From positions 35,453,260-35,517,259 of the forward strand of contig NC_083576.1 of NCBI RefSeq assembly GCF_027579695.1: a DNA stretch of 64,000 nucleotides. Direction: 5' to 3'. The notes below the pieces were generated by a model, which was given only the letters and a program-made list of their open reading frames with translations, had not been told where the DNA came from and searched no databases. Each line of letters begins with the position of its first letter. Positions within the stretch are counted from its first letter, which is position 1. This DNA is from Neoarius graeffei (Eukaryota > Chordata > Actinopteri > Siluriformes > Ariidae). Position numbers and translations under genes: made by a program. Positions 52,893 to 63,433 of the stretch are shown here, piece by piece.

Positions 52893-54131
52893 GACATAGT
52901 CCCTCCAGCATGTCTTGGGTCTTCCCCAGGGCCTCCTCCTGGGGGGACATGCCTGGAACACCTCCCCAGGGAGGTGTCCAGGAGGCATCCGAAAGAGATG
53001 CCCAAGCCACCTCAGCTGATTCCTCTCGATGTGGAGGAGTAGCGGCTCTACTCCGAGCTCCTCCCGAGTGACTGTGCTTCTCACCCTATCTCTAAGGGAG
53101 CACCCAGCCACCCTGTGAAGGAAACTCATTTCAGCTGCTTGTATCCGCGATCTTGTTCTTTCGGTCATTACCCAAAGCTCATGACCATAGGTGAGAGTTG
53201 GAACGTAGATCGACCGGTAAATCAAGAGCTTCGCCTTTTGGCTCAGTTCCTTCTTCACCACAACGGACCGGTAAAGCGACCACATCACTGCAGAGGCTGC
53301 ACCGATCCGCCTGTCGACCTCACGCTCTATCCTTCCCTCACTCGCGAACAAGATCCCGAGATACTTAAACTCCTCCACTTGAGGCAGGACTTCTCCACCA
53401 ACCTGGAGAGGGCAGGCCACCCTTTTCCAGTCGAGAACCATGGCCTCGGACTTGGAGGTGCTGATTCTCATCCCAGCCGCTTCACACTCGGCTGCAAACC
53501 TCCCCAGTGCATGCTGAAGGTCCTGGTTTGAAGAAGCCAACAGGACATCATCATCTGCAAAAAGCAGAGATGAAATCCTGTGGTTCACAAACAGGATTCC
53601 TTCCGGCCCCTGGCTGCGCCTAGAAATTCTGTCCATAAAAATTATGAACAGAACCGGTGACAAAGGGCAGCCCTGCCGGAGTCCAACATGCACTGGGAAC
53701 ATGTCTGACTTACTGCCGGCAATGCGAACCAAACTCCTGCTCTGTTTGTACAGGGACCGGACAGCTCTTAGCAAAGAGCCCTGAACCCCATACTCCCGAA
53801 GCACCCCCCACAGAATACCACAAGGGACACGGTCGAATGCCTTCTCCAGATCCACAAAGCACATGTGGACTGGTTGGGCAAACTCCCATGAACCCTCGAG
53901 CACCCTATGAAGGGTATAGAGCTGGTCCAGTGTTCCGTGACCAGGACGAAAACCACATTGCTCCTCCTGGATCCGAGGTTTGACTATTGGCCGAATTCTC
54001 CTCTCCAGTACCCTGGAGTAAAACGTCCCTGGGAGGCTGAGAAGTGTGATTCCCCTATAATTGGAGCACACTGTCCGGTCCCCTTTCTTAAAAAGAGGGA
54101 CCACCACCCCAGTCTGCCACTCCAGAGGCAC
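52893..54131 (-). pseudogene. RTE/I-like LINE reverse transcriptase (copy 1)
   Basis: [60 protein letters not shown] (motif A), LRQGCPLSPVLFIIFMDRIS (motif B), LLFADDDVLLASS (active site, FADD) and FKYLGILFASEG. It is open for 431 codons but needs a frameshift at about 54100 to join the endonuclease, and lacks its end. Confidence 0.85.
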
Positions 54132-55617
54132 TGTCCCCGACCACCACGCGATGTTGCAGAGGCATCAGCCAAGACAGCCCCACAACATCCAGAGACTTGA
54201 GATACTCAGGGCGGATCTCATCCACCCCCGGTGCCTTGCCACCGAGGAGCTTGCAAACCACCTCAGTGACTTCAGCTTGGGTAATGGACAAGTCCACCTC
54301 TGAGTCATCAGCCTCCGCCTCCTCAATGGAAGACATGACGGTGGGATTGAGGAGATCCTCAAAGTATTCCTTCCACTGCCCGACAAGGTCCCCAGTCGAG
54401 GTCAACAGCTCCCCACCAGCACTGTAAACAGTGTTGGCAGAGTACTGCTTCCCCCTCCTGAGGCACCAGACAGTTTGCCAGAATTTCTTTGAGGCTGACC
54501 AATAGTCCTTCTCCATAGCCTCCCCGAACTCCTCCCAGTTCCAAGTTTTTGCCTCCGCAACTGCCCGAGCTGCGGCACGCCTGGCCTGCCGATACCTGTC
54601 AGCTGCCTCAGGAGTCCCGGAGGTCAACATGGCCCAATAGGACTCCTTCTTCAGCTTGACGGCATCCCTTACTTCCAGCGTCCACCACCGGGTTCGGGGA
54701 TTGCCGCCACAACAGGCACCGGAGACCTTGCGGCCACATCTCTGAACAGCTGCATCTACAATGGAGGTAGAGAACATGGTCCATTCAGACTCAATGTCCC
54801 CCGCCTCCCTCAGAAGCTGGGAGAAGTTCTCCCGGAGGTGGGAGTTAAAGACCTCCCCAACAGAGTGCTCGGCCAGACGTTCCCAGCAGACCCTCACCAT
54901 ACGTTTGGGCCTGCCAGGTCTGTCCGGCTTCCTCCTCTGCCAGCGGATCCAACTCACCACCAGGTGGTGATCAGTTGACAGCTCAGCCCCTCTCTTCACC
55001 CGAGTGTCCAAGACATAGGGCCGGAGATCAGATGAAACGACAATAAAGTCGATTATCGACCTCCAACCTAAGGTGTCCTGGTGCCACGTGCACTTATAGA
55101 CACCCCTATGCTCAAACATGGTGTTCATTATGGACAAACCGTGACTAGCACAGAAGTCCAATAACAAAACACCACTCGGCTTCAGATCGGGGAGGCCGTT
55201 CCTCCCAACCACACCCCTCCAGGTGTCACTGTCATCACCCACATGAGCATTGAAGTCCCCCAGTAGAACAATGGAGTCCCCAGTCTGAGCACCTCTCAGT
55301 ACCTCTCCCAGGGACTCCAAGAAGGCCAGATACTCTATACTGCTATTCGGCCCGTAGGCACAAACAATAGCAAGAGCCCTCTCCCTAATCTGAAGGCGCA
55401 GAGAGGCGACCCTCTCGTTCACTGGGGTAAACTCCAACACATGGCAGCTGAGCTGGGGAGCTATAAGCAAGCCCACACCAGCCTGCCGCCGCTCACCATG
55501 GGCAACTCCAGAGAAGTGGAGAGTCCAGCCCCTCTCGAGGAGCTGGGTTCCAGAGCCCAAGCTGTGCATGGAGGTGAGCCCGACTATCTCTAGCTGGTAC
55601 CTCTCAACCTCCCGCAC
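54088..55617 (-). pseudogene. RTE/I-like LINE endonuclease and linker (copy 1)
   Basis: Apurinic endonuclease motifs: [72 protein letters not shown] and [12 protein letters not shown] (catalytic DH). Open for 509 codons up to [16 protein letters not shown], where RT begins, then shifts frame. Confidence 0.85.
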
Positions 55618-55667
55618 AAGCTCAGGCTCTTTCCCCCCCAGCGAAGTGACATTCCATGTCCCAACAG

Positions 55668-56023
55668 CTAGCCGCTGTGTTCAGGGATCAGGTCGTCGAG
55701 GCCCCTGCTTTCGACTGCTGCCCAATCCACACTGCACCGGCCCCCTACGGCTACCTCTGTGGGTGGTGAACCCGCAGGAGGTCGGGCCCACGTCACCGCT
55801 TCGGGCTGAGCCCAGCCGGGCCCCGTGGGCAAAGGCCCGGCCACCAAGCCCTCGCATACAAGCCCCAACCCCAGGCCTGGCTCCAGGGTGGGGCCCTGGC
55901 TGTGCCATACCGGGCGACGTCACGGTCCTTGATCGATTATTCTCCATAAGGGTTTTGGTGAACTGCTCTTGGTCTGGCCTGTCACCTAGGACCTGTCTGC
56001 CTTGGGAGACCCTAACAGGGGCA
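55668..56023 (-). pseudogene. RTE/I-like LINE N-terminal region (copy 1)
   Basis: Minus frame: VRVSQGRQVLGDRPDQEQFT, MENNRSRTVTSPGMAQPGPH and RPGVGACMRGLGGRAFAHGA, a Gly/Pro/Arg-rich leader that precedes the endonuclease in this LINE. A stop at 55681 separates it from the endonuclease frame. Confidence 0.65.
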
Positions 56024-56134
56024 TAAAGGCCTCTGCATGCTTGTGCGACAAGGCTTTCGCAGATAGCTTTTCGCAGACAGTTGTAATTTATTGTTGAGCG
56101 GGGATAATAGGCGTGCACGATGTTATTCACCGGC

Positions 56135-56197
56135 ACAACGCAAGGGGGCGAGAAGTCGCTAGGAGTAGTTGGTGGGTGTGGTTAATGGAGTGTTTAT
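56135..56197 (+). repeat. 63-bp target-site duplication, left
   Basis: Identical to 57816-57878 over 63 bases, from ACAACGCAAGGGGGCGAGAA to GGAGTGTTTAT. It flanks the plus-strand LINE copy. Confidence 0.97.
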
Positions 56198-57815
56198 GTG
56201 GAGTCCTCAGTGGAAGACATCCCACGGTCATGTCTTCCACTGAGGAGACTGAGGCTGATGACTCAGAGGTGGACTCGTCCATTACCCAAGCCGAAGTCAC
56301 TGAGGTGGTTTGCAAGCTCCTCGGTGGCAAGGCACCGGGGGTGGATGAGATCCGCCCTGAGTATCTCAAGTCTCTGGATGTTGTGGGGCTGTCTTGGTTG
56401 ACACGCCTCTGCAACATCGCGTGGCGGTCGGGGACAGTGCCTCTGGAGTGGCAGACTGGGGTGGTGGTCCCTCTTTTTAAGAAAGGGGACCGGAGAGTGT
56501 GCTCCAATTATAGGGGAATCACACTTCTCAGCCTCCCAGGGAAAGTTTACTCCAGGGTACTGGAGAGGAGAATTCGACCAATAGTCGAACCTCGGATCCA
56601 GAAGGAACAATGCGGTTTTCGTCCTGGTCGCGGAACACTGGACCAGCTCTATACCCTTCATAGGGTGCTCGAGGGTTCATGGGAGTTTGCCCAACCAGTC
56701 CACATGTGCTTTGTGGATCTGGAGAAGGCATTCGACCGTGTCCCCCGTGGTATTCTGTGGGGGGTGCTTCGGGAGTATGGGGTTAGGGGCTCTTTGCTAA
56801 GGGCTGTCCGGTCCCTGTACGAACGGAGCAGGAGTCTGGTTCGCATTGCCGGCAGTAAGTCAGACCTGTTCCCAGTGCATGTTGGACTCCGTCAGGGCTG
56901 CCCTTTGTCACCGGTTCTGTTCATAATTTTTATGGACAGAATTTCTAGGCACAGCCAGGGGCCGGAAGGAATCCTGTTTGGGAACCACAGGATTTCATCT
57001 CTGCTTTTTGCGGATGATGTTGTCCTGTTGGCTTCTTCAAACCAGGACCTTCAGCATGCACTGGGGCGGTTTGCAGTCGAGTGTGAAGCGGCTGGGATGA
57101 GAATCAGCACCTCCAAGTCCGAGGCCATGGTTCTCGACCGGAAAAGGGTGGCTTGCCCTCTCCAGGTTGGTGGAGAAGTCCTGCCTCAAGTGGAGGAGTT
57201 TAAGTATCTCGGGATCTTGTTCACGAGTGAGGGAAGGATGGAGCGTGAGATCGACAGGCGGATCGGTGCAGCCTCCGCAGTGATGCGGTCGCTTTACCGG
57301 TCCGTCGTGGTGAAGAAGGAGCTGAGCCAAAAGGCGAAGCTCTCAATTTACCGGTCGATCTACGTTCCGACTCTCACCTATGGTCATGAGCTTTGGGTAA
57401 TGACAGAAAGAACAAGATCGCGGATACAAGCGGCTGAAATGAGTTTCCTTCGCAGGGTGGCTGGGCGCTCCCTTAGAGATAGGGTGAGAAGCACAGTCAC
57501 TCGGGAGGAGCTCGGAGTAGAGCCGCTGCTCCTCCACATCGAGAGGAACCAGCTGGGGTGGCTCGGGCATCTTTTTCGGATGCCTCCTGGACGTCTCCCT
57601 GGGGAGGTGTTCCAGGCATGTCCCCCCAGGAGGAGGCCCCGGGGAAGACCCAGGACACGCTGGAGGTACTATGTCTCTCGGCTGGCCTGGGAACGCCTCG
57701 GTGTTCTTCCCGAGGAGCTGGCCGAGGTGTCTGGGGAAAGGGAAGTTTGGGCTTCCCTGCTTAGACTGCTGCCTCCGCGACCCGGTCCTGGATAAGCGGA
57801 AGAAGACGAGACGAG
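56198..57815 (+). mobile_element. RTE/I-like LINE (copy 2), 5'-truncated, recent
   Basis: It starts within the linker before RT and ends with GATAAGCGGAAGAAGACGAG ACGAGAC-type tail. It is flanked by a perfect 63-bp duplication. At its 5' junction is a 17-bp inverted repeat, TCCTCAGTGGAAGACAT (56204-56220) and its complement (56230-56246), with a 9-nt loop. It is nearly identical to the minus-strand copy 1, in opposite orientation. Confidence 0.95.
56230..57795 (+). CDS. RTE/I-like LINE reverse transcriptase (copy 2), open
   Basis: Open from [20 protein letters not shown] to LLRLLPPRPGPG (about 521 codons; the frame is open upstream through the duplication to 56113). It contains [80 protein letters not shown] and LLFADDVVLLASS. 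All RT core motifs are intact and the C-terminal HIERNQLGWLGHLFRMPPG domain is complete. The endonuclease is missing, so it cannot move on its own. Confidence 0.88.
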   Translation: MSSTEETEADDSEVDSSITQAEVTEVVCKLLGGKAPGVDEIRPEYLKSLDVVGLSWLTRLCNIAWRSGTVPLEWQTGVVVPLFKKGDRRVCSNYRGITLLSLPGKVYSRVLERRIRPIVEPRIQKEQCGFRPGRGTLDQLYTLHRVLEGSWEFAQPVHMCFVDLEKAFDRVPRGILWGVLREYGVRGSLLRAVRSLYERSRSLVRIAGSKSDLFPVHVGLRQGCPLSPVLFIIFMDRISRHSQGPEGILFGNHRISSLLFADDVVLLASSNQDLQHALGRFAVECEAAGMRISTSKSEAMVLDRKRVACPLQVGGEVLPQVEEFKYLGILFTSEGRMEREIDRRIGAASAVMRSLYRSVVVKKELSQKAKLSIYRSIYVPTLTYGHELWVMTERTRSRIQAAEMSFLRRVAGRSLRDRVRSTVTREELGVEPLLLHIERNQLGWLGHLFRMPPGRLPGEVFQACPPRRRPRGRPRTRWRYYVSRLAWERLGVLPEELAEVSGEREVWASLLRLLPPRPGPG

Positions 57816-57878
57816 ACAACGCAAGGGGGCGAGAAGTCGCTAGGAGTAGTTGGTGGGTGTGGTTAATGGAGTGTTTAT
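57816..57878 (+). repeat. 63-bp target-site duplication, right
   Basis: Perfect copy of 56135-56197; the Harbinger MITE resumes after it. Confidence 0.97.
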
Positions 57879-57906
57879 CCTCCGGTTACTTATAATGACT
57901 AGAACT

Positions 57907-57989
57907 TTTTTATAATGACTAGAACTGGAGTCGTATAGATGTCCGTACTTCTTCACTTCCTCAATCAACCACTCTTCATGCTGCTCCAT
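57907..57989 (-). pseudogene. MADF-domain first exon remnant (Harbinger)
   Basis: MEQHEEWLIEEVKKYGHLYD then SSSSHYK: the start of a MADF/Myb-SANT-like DNA-binding domain (L.EEV.KYP.LYD...) used by the second protein of Harbinger transposons. It ends after one and a half helices. Confidence 0.65.
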
Positions 57990-58418
57990 CTTCGCTCGTG
58001 TTTTTAAAAATGCCGGTCGTGAAAACAAAACAAACCGGGAAAGTAGGGAAGCGGAAGTGCGTGTACAGCGGATGTAGAGTGGACCAATCAGAGCCCTCTT
58101 GTCTGCGAGGCTTCTGCGGTGGTCACAATTTTTGGGAGGTGCGCGCAGAGCGTCTGCGAAGGTGGGGGGGCTACGCAGACACTGTCTGCGACACCGTCTG
58201 CGAGGACTGGGTTGTCAGCATAAATTGGCCTTAATGCCCCCGACAACATAGCTCCTAGGATCATTCAAGCACACAAACCCCTCCACCACAATAAGGTGGC
58301 AGTTCTAGGAGTCCCCTCCTAGAACTCATTAATATTGATAATAAGGAATTTTCATATATTGTGTAGCATCAAACCAACAACCATCTAGTGAAGAAATGTA
58401 TGGAGGACTGACTGTCAG

Positions 58419-60153
58419 ATGAGAGTCCGAATTTGTTCCAGAGACAGCGAAGATGAGTGCAAGGAAGTGATCTCACTGATGAAACATTCAGCTGATGAGG
58501 ACACAGTCAAGAAGATGATGAAGCTGACGTATGTCTATCACCGTAACATGGTCCTTGACCCCCAGCAATCAAGCAAATACTTACTTCGTTTCAAAGACGT
58601 CAAAGGTTTGGTGTAAAATCTGTCTTTTATTTTGACATTTGAAGAGGTTTTTTTTTTTTTTAAAGAGTAAATGGGTAGTGTAGTGATAAACAACCAGCTC
58701 CTGACTAGCAACTAGTTTAACTTTGGTTGGCTGTGAAATCCTGAAATTGTCACCCAACACCCCCACCACAGATTGAACAGGGTTTCATTCTGATGTTTGG
58801 AGAGGCTGTATCAGCCAAGCTTCTGGAAAGGTGGCCGACCACATTCAAGAAAAAGATCATCCAACAATGCAGAAAGCTTTCATCCATCAATGAGTTTGAT
58901 GAACCCCTGCTTGCAGCTGATCCTCCTGAGGATGACACCGAAATGGATACCGACTTTGGGAAGTTACTTGTAAGCACACTGTTCTTTTTGTATTGCACTC
59001 ATAGGTTTGAAATATATAGACATCATTTACATATTAACATGATACATGCTGGATTGAGATAAAAAAAATTAGGACGTCTTGTTGGCAGTACCAACCAAAA
59101 GTTTATTTTTCCATTCACTTGAATGAGAAAGTGCATCCAAGCTTTTGATTGGTACTAAATATTGAACAAACCCTCAAACACTGAAGTATTTGGTTCTGAC
59201 GTAAAGATTTTGAGTGGGAGAGCTTCTTTTGATGATATATAATTGCTGTCTTTTCTGTATTTTGTAAAAATGCTGGTTACACTGCCAGTGCACAAAATTT
59301 TGTTGATGGTACAGATAATTCAAATACAACCTGTACAAACTTGTGTTGTACAGGCTGGGACAGTGACCTCTCATAAGTTTTACTGCTGTTACACCTGATT
59401 CCACCCACTGCTCAGGGTCAAATGAGACCAGAAAAGGTGTCTGCATCCCAAGCAGAGAAGCATCTAGTGGTCTTCAAGAAAGTTTGTATTTTTTCCTAAT
59501 TTATGATGATGATGATTTTTGATTATAATATTACATTAACCTTGAGAAATGTTATCCCTCACTGTGTTCTTGCACTTGATCACTATTTATTTATACTTCT
59601 AATGTTTCACTCACCCTGGACCTTCGTCAAGAGTGTTTCAAACATTTAATTCAACAATAATCTTAAACAGATAATGCACCAGAGCATTATCATTGTTAAT
59701 TATTATGATATTTAAGATCATTGTTGAAGAGGGGGCTCAAGACCCTTTATAGCATTAATAAATTGTGATGCTGAGCTGGACCAGAGTGCAGGATCTCCTT
59801 TTCTCAAGGTTAAAATGATACTTTCCAACTGAGATTGTTGTATGTACAAATATCTCCATTGAAAAGATTATATTACAACCATGTAATTCTAATCGTCTCT
59901 CCATATGTGTTTGTCTTCTCAGACTGGAACAAGCATCCAAGAGCACCTTGATGCCATCATTACCAGCTCTCAGCTGTATCTCCTGGTTGTTGGAGTTAGG
60001 AAGAATGCAATCCACCATTCTTGACAAGAATGCCATACCTTGCCAGTTACCCTCTTCTCTTGGTGCTTTTGATGAACTGTTTAAGGCACATTTTGTGTTT
60101 GGCACATCATACAACACCATACTCCACAACATGTACATGTTCATCCAGACTAC
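58419..60153 (+). pseudogene. Four exons of a multicopy SAMD3-like fish gene
   Basis: Exon a (58419-58609): ECKEVISLMKHSADEDTVKK and YHRNMVLDPQQSSKYLLRFK. Exon b (58772-58969): IEQGFILMFGEAVSAKLLER with donor CTT|GTAAGC. Exon c (59416-59481): EKVSASQAEKHLVVFKK. Exon d (from 59924): TGTSIQEHLDAI, SLGAFDELFKAHFVFGTSYN and MYMFIQTTV. This order and the GAFDELFKAHYVF block match an uncharacterised family often named sterile alpha motif domain-containing protein 3-like. Exons b, c and d join in phase. Exon d has a small deletion causing a stop after NAIHHS, and a retrotransposon LTR cuts the end. Confidence 0.6.
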
Positions 60154-60156
60154 TGT

Positions 60157-60750
60157 TGTCACGCTCCCAGGCTCACCTAACACTCTGGACTCCACTTCCC
60201 ACAATCCCACTCACACACCTGACACTACCACGTCCACCCAGTCCACCAATCCGGAGCCACTTCCTAGGAGTGGCTCCCCCAAGTTCTAATTATCATCACC
60301 TGTACCTTTTTGTTTGTCTGTATTTATACCTATCTGTTTGTTTAGTTATTTGCACAGTATTACCTCCACATTTTTTGTAAGCCTACTGAGCGCTTGTATC
60401 TGATTGCATTTCCGTGTATGACTCTCTTTGCCTTCCGGTTTCTTCCCGTTTCGCCTAGCCCTTCTATTTGTTTGCTCTTTTCTCTAGCTTCCCGGTTTCT
60501 CAATCTCTGCCCGTTTCTCGACTCCGATTTGCCTAGCCCTTGTGTTTATTCTGCTTGTATTTTCCTGATTTCCGGTTCTTGGACTCTTGCCCGTTTCATG
60601 ACCACGATTTGTCTAGCCGTCATTACCCAGTTGGATTTCCCGGTATTGACCTGGCCTGGTTATTGTACATTGCCTTCTCTCACTCTGTCTATTAAAACCC
60701 TAAGTTTGTTCTTAATCCGCGAGCGTCTGGTCTGTCATTGCCACGTTACA
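60157..60750 (+). mobile_element. 5' LTR of a Ty3/gypsy retrotransposon
   Basis: Starts TGTCACGCTCCCAGG and ends CCACGTTACA. It contains repeated CCCGTTTC/CTAGCC motifs and ATTAAA near 60690 as a possible polyadenylation signal. The matching 3' LTR lies beyond the window. A primer-binding site complementary to a tRNA end is not evident in GAATACTGTGCC. Confidence 0.75.
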
Positions 60751-60765
60751 GAATACTGTGCCGAC

Positions 60766-61088
60766 ATGCAGATGGCGGATTACACAGAGCTACAGGTGAC
60801 ACTTAGCAGTCAAGGACAGATGCTTGGACATCATCACCAGTATTTCGACTCTGTGACCCAGTCCATCCAGAATCTTACTCAGCAGCAGGGTGAGCAGCAA
60901 GAACAGTTAGTACAGATTGCCAAAAGCATGAAAAAAATCACAACTCAACTCCAACAACTCAACCTCCCCAGCCCGCCCAGGGTCACTAACCAGGCTGCTC
61001 CCCCCACAGCAGGTACCTGTTCGTTTGTTGTCAGCAAGCCGGATAAATTTAATAGCTCACCGAATCAGTGTAAGGGTTTTTTTTGTTA
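60766..61088 (+). pseudogene. Ty3/gypsy gag, N-terminal part
   Basis: MQMADYTELQVTLSSQGQML, then a glutamine-rich coiled-coil-like stretch (QNLTQQQGEQQEQLVQIAKS) and KPDKFNSSPNQCKGFF, the start of the Retrotrans_gag domain. Cut at 61088 by Tc1 insertion at a TA. Confidence 0.78.
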
Positions 61089-62689
61089 CAACCCCAATTC
61101 CAAAAAAGTTGGGACAAAGTACAAATTGTAAATAAAAATGGAATGCAATAATTTACAAATCTCAAAAACTGATATTGTATTCACAATAGAACATAGACAA
61201 CATATCAAATGTCGAAAGTGAGACATTTTGAAATTTCATGCCAAATATTGGCTCATTTGAAATTTCATGACAGCAACACATCTCAAAAAAGTTGGGACAG
61301 GGGCAATAAGAGGCTGGAAAAGTTAAAGGTACAATAAAGGAACAGCTGGAGGACCAAATTGCAACTCATTAGGTCAATTGGCAATAGGTCATTAACATGA
61401 CTGGGTATAAAAAGAGCATCTTGGAGTGGCAGCGGCTCTCAGAAGTAAAGATGGGAAGAGGATCACCAATCCCCCGAATTCTGCGCCTACAAATAGTGGA
61501 GCAATATCAGAAAGGAGTTCGACAGTGTAAAATTGCAAAGAGTTTGAACCCATAATCATCTACAGTGCATAATATCATCAAAAGATTCAGAGAATCTGGA
61601 AGAATCTCTGTGCGTAAGGGTCAAGGCCAGAAAACCATACTGGGTGCCCGTGATCTTCGGGCCCTTAGATGGCACTGCATCACATACAGGCATGCTTCTG
61701 TATAGGAAATCACAAAATGGGCTCAGGAATATTTCCAGAGAACATTATCTGTGAACACAAATCACTGTGCCATCCACCGTTGCCAGCTAAAACTCTATAG
61801 TTCAAAGAAGAAGCCGTATCTAAACATGATCCAGAAGCGCAGACGTCTTCCCTGGGCCAAGGCTCATTTAAAATGGACTGTGGCAAAGTGGAAAACTGTT
61901 CTGTGGTCAGACGAATCAAAATTTGAAGTTCTTTATGGAAATCAGGGACGCCGTGTCATTCGGATTAAAGAGAAGAAGGACGACCCAAGCTGTTATCAAC
62001 GCTCAGTTCAGAAGCCTGCATCTCTGATGGTATGGGGTTGCATTAGTGCGTGTGGCATGGGCAGCTTACACATCTGGAAAGAAACCATCAATGCTGAAAA
62101 GTATATCCAGGTTCTAGAGCAACATATGCTCCCATCCAGACGACGTCTCTTTCAGGGAAGACCTTGCATTTTCCAACATGACAATGCCAAACCATATATT
62201 GCATCAATTACAGCATCATGGCTGCGTAGAAGAAGGGTCCGGGTACTGAACTGGCCAGCCTGCAGTCCAGATCTTTCACCCATAGAAAACATTTGGTGCA
62301 TCATAAAACGGAAGATACGACAAAAAAGACCTAAGACAGTTGAGCAACTAGAATCCTACATTAGACAAGAATGGGTTAACATTCCTATCCCTAAACTTGA
62401 GCAACTTGTCTCCTCAGTCCCCAGACGTTTACAGACTGTTGTAAAGAGAAAAGGGGATGTCTCACAGTGGTAAACATGGCCTTGTCCCAACTTTGAGATG
62501 TGTTGTTGTCATGAAATTTAAAATCACCTAATTTTTCTCTTTAAAGGATAAATTTTCTCAATTTAAACATTTGATATGTCATCTATGTTCTATTCTGAAT
62601 AAAATATGGAATTTTGAAACTTCCACATCATTGCATTCCATTTTTATTTACAATTTGTACTTTGTCCCAACTTTTTTGAATCGGGGTTG
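61089..62689 (+). mobile_element. Tc1-like transposon, family 1, inside gag
   Basis: CAACCCCAATTCC...GGGGTTG ends with TA on both sides (61087-61088 and 62690-62691); 1.6 kb. It is closely related to the copy at 14428. Confidence 0.95.
61399..62473 (+). pseudogene. Tc1-family transposase with two early stops
   Basis: Starts MTGYKKSILEWQRLSEVKMG, with a TAA after KSLNP and a TAG after RHASV. The 240-codon remainder from 61751 is open. Catalytic residues: WSDESKFEVL (D), QHDNAKPYI (D) and SPDLSPIENIW (E). It ends GDVSQW. This copy keeps the tryptophan lost at 14861 in the sister copy. Confidence 0.9.
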
Positions 62690-62690
62690 T

Positions 62691-63336
62691 ACAATCTTCT
62701 ATATTTTTTGCGAATTCCCCCCAGAGCTCAGACAAGGCTCGCATCTCTTTTGTTATTTCTCACCTTACGGGCAAGGCTTTAGACTGGGCTACCACAGTTT
62801 GGCCCATTGTCCAGTTCGACACTTATGACAATTTCATTAATGAATTTAACACTGTTTTCAATCACGCCAATGAGGGTCGCTCTCAAGGGGAATTGCTCAC
62901 CCGTTTATGTCAGGGTAATCGCTCAGTGTCAGACTATACCTTGGAATTCTGCACTCTGGCGGCTGGGAATGGTTGGAATGAGCCGGCGTTGTTAGGAACA
63001 TTTTGCAATGGTCTGAACCTTGACATACTAGCAGAGATGGCATGCAAGGATGACGGCCTTTCCCAAGAGAGGCTAATTTCTCTCGCCATTCGCCTGGACC
63101 AACTGAAGCATGGGAGAGGTCAGCATAAATCCCCTACGGCCCCAGCTGCTACACTGGCAACTCATCGCCTATGCCCACTGCTGACCCGGACTCTTCAGGA
63201 GCCAGAAGTCCCCGAGCCCATGCAGTGTGACTCCTTCCATTTGTCTGCAGAGGAGAGGCAACAACGTCTCCATCAAGAACTGTGTCTTTATTGCGGAGCG
63301 GCGGGTCACCTCCTAAGTAACTGTCAACTCCGTTGA
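62691..63336 (+). pseudogene. Ty3/gypsy gag, C-terminal part with zinc knuckle
   Basis: After small frame changes it reads ISFVISHLTGKALDWATTVW, FDTYDNFINEFNTVFNHANE (Retrotrans_gag core) and ends in the CCHC knuckle CLYCGAAGHLLSNC before TGA at 63334. The style matches the sushi/Tf1-like Ty3 group related to vertebrate RTL/PEG10 genes. Confidence 0.82.
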
Positions 63337-63433
63337 CTCAGCACTTTGGCATCAACCCCGGGAAAACGCATGAGTGCACCAACTAAGGGGTTGGTCTCCA
63401 AGTCCTTCCTCCGGCCTGTGATCGTCTGTCTGT

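Larger units (their letters stand above)
56027..58231 (-). mobile_element. Harbinger-type MITE with MADF start, itself interrupted
   Basis: TAA lies on both sides (56024-56026 and 58232-58234). Inverted ends AGGCCTCTGCATGCTTG and the complement of AGGCCAATTTATGCTGA; both have CGCAGA/CTGCGA repeats inside. It sits in the 5' region of LINE copy 1, and carries LINE copy 2 (56198-57815) plus its 63-bp duplication. Net length is about 524 bp. A 3-bp TAA duplication and MADF exon fit PIF/Harbinger. Confidence 0.78.
52893..58310 (-). mobile_element. RTE/I-like LINE (copy 1), interrupted by Harbinger MITE
   Basis: On the minus strand its 5' region starts near 58310 (GGTGGCAGTTCTAGGAGGGG), breaks at the MITE (56027-58231), and resumes with RGLYAPVRVSQGRQVLG at about 56020. 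It then has an APE endonuclease and a reverse transcriptase, stopping at about 52893 after RPKTCWRDYVS; the last 50 or so codons and the tail are missing. I recognise the protein as a very common teleost LINE but am unsure whether it is RTE or I/Nimb group. Confidence 0.8.

Noticed and set aside
56113..56229. Extension of the LINE copy 2 frame upstream to 56113
   Set aside because: It runs through MITE sequence, the target duplication and the foldback, so it is not LINE protein.
60394..61131. 245-codon frame across the LTR into gag
   Set aside because: Only the part from 60766 resembles gag; the upstream half is LTR sequence read by chance.
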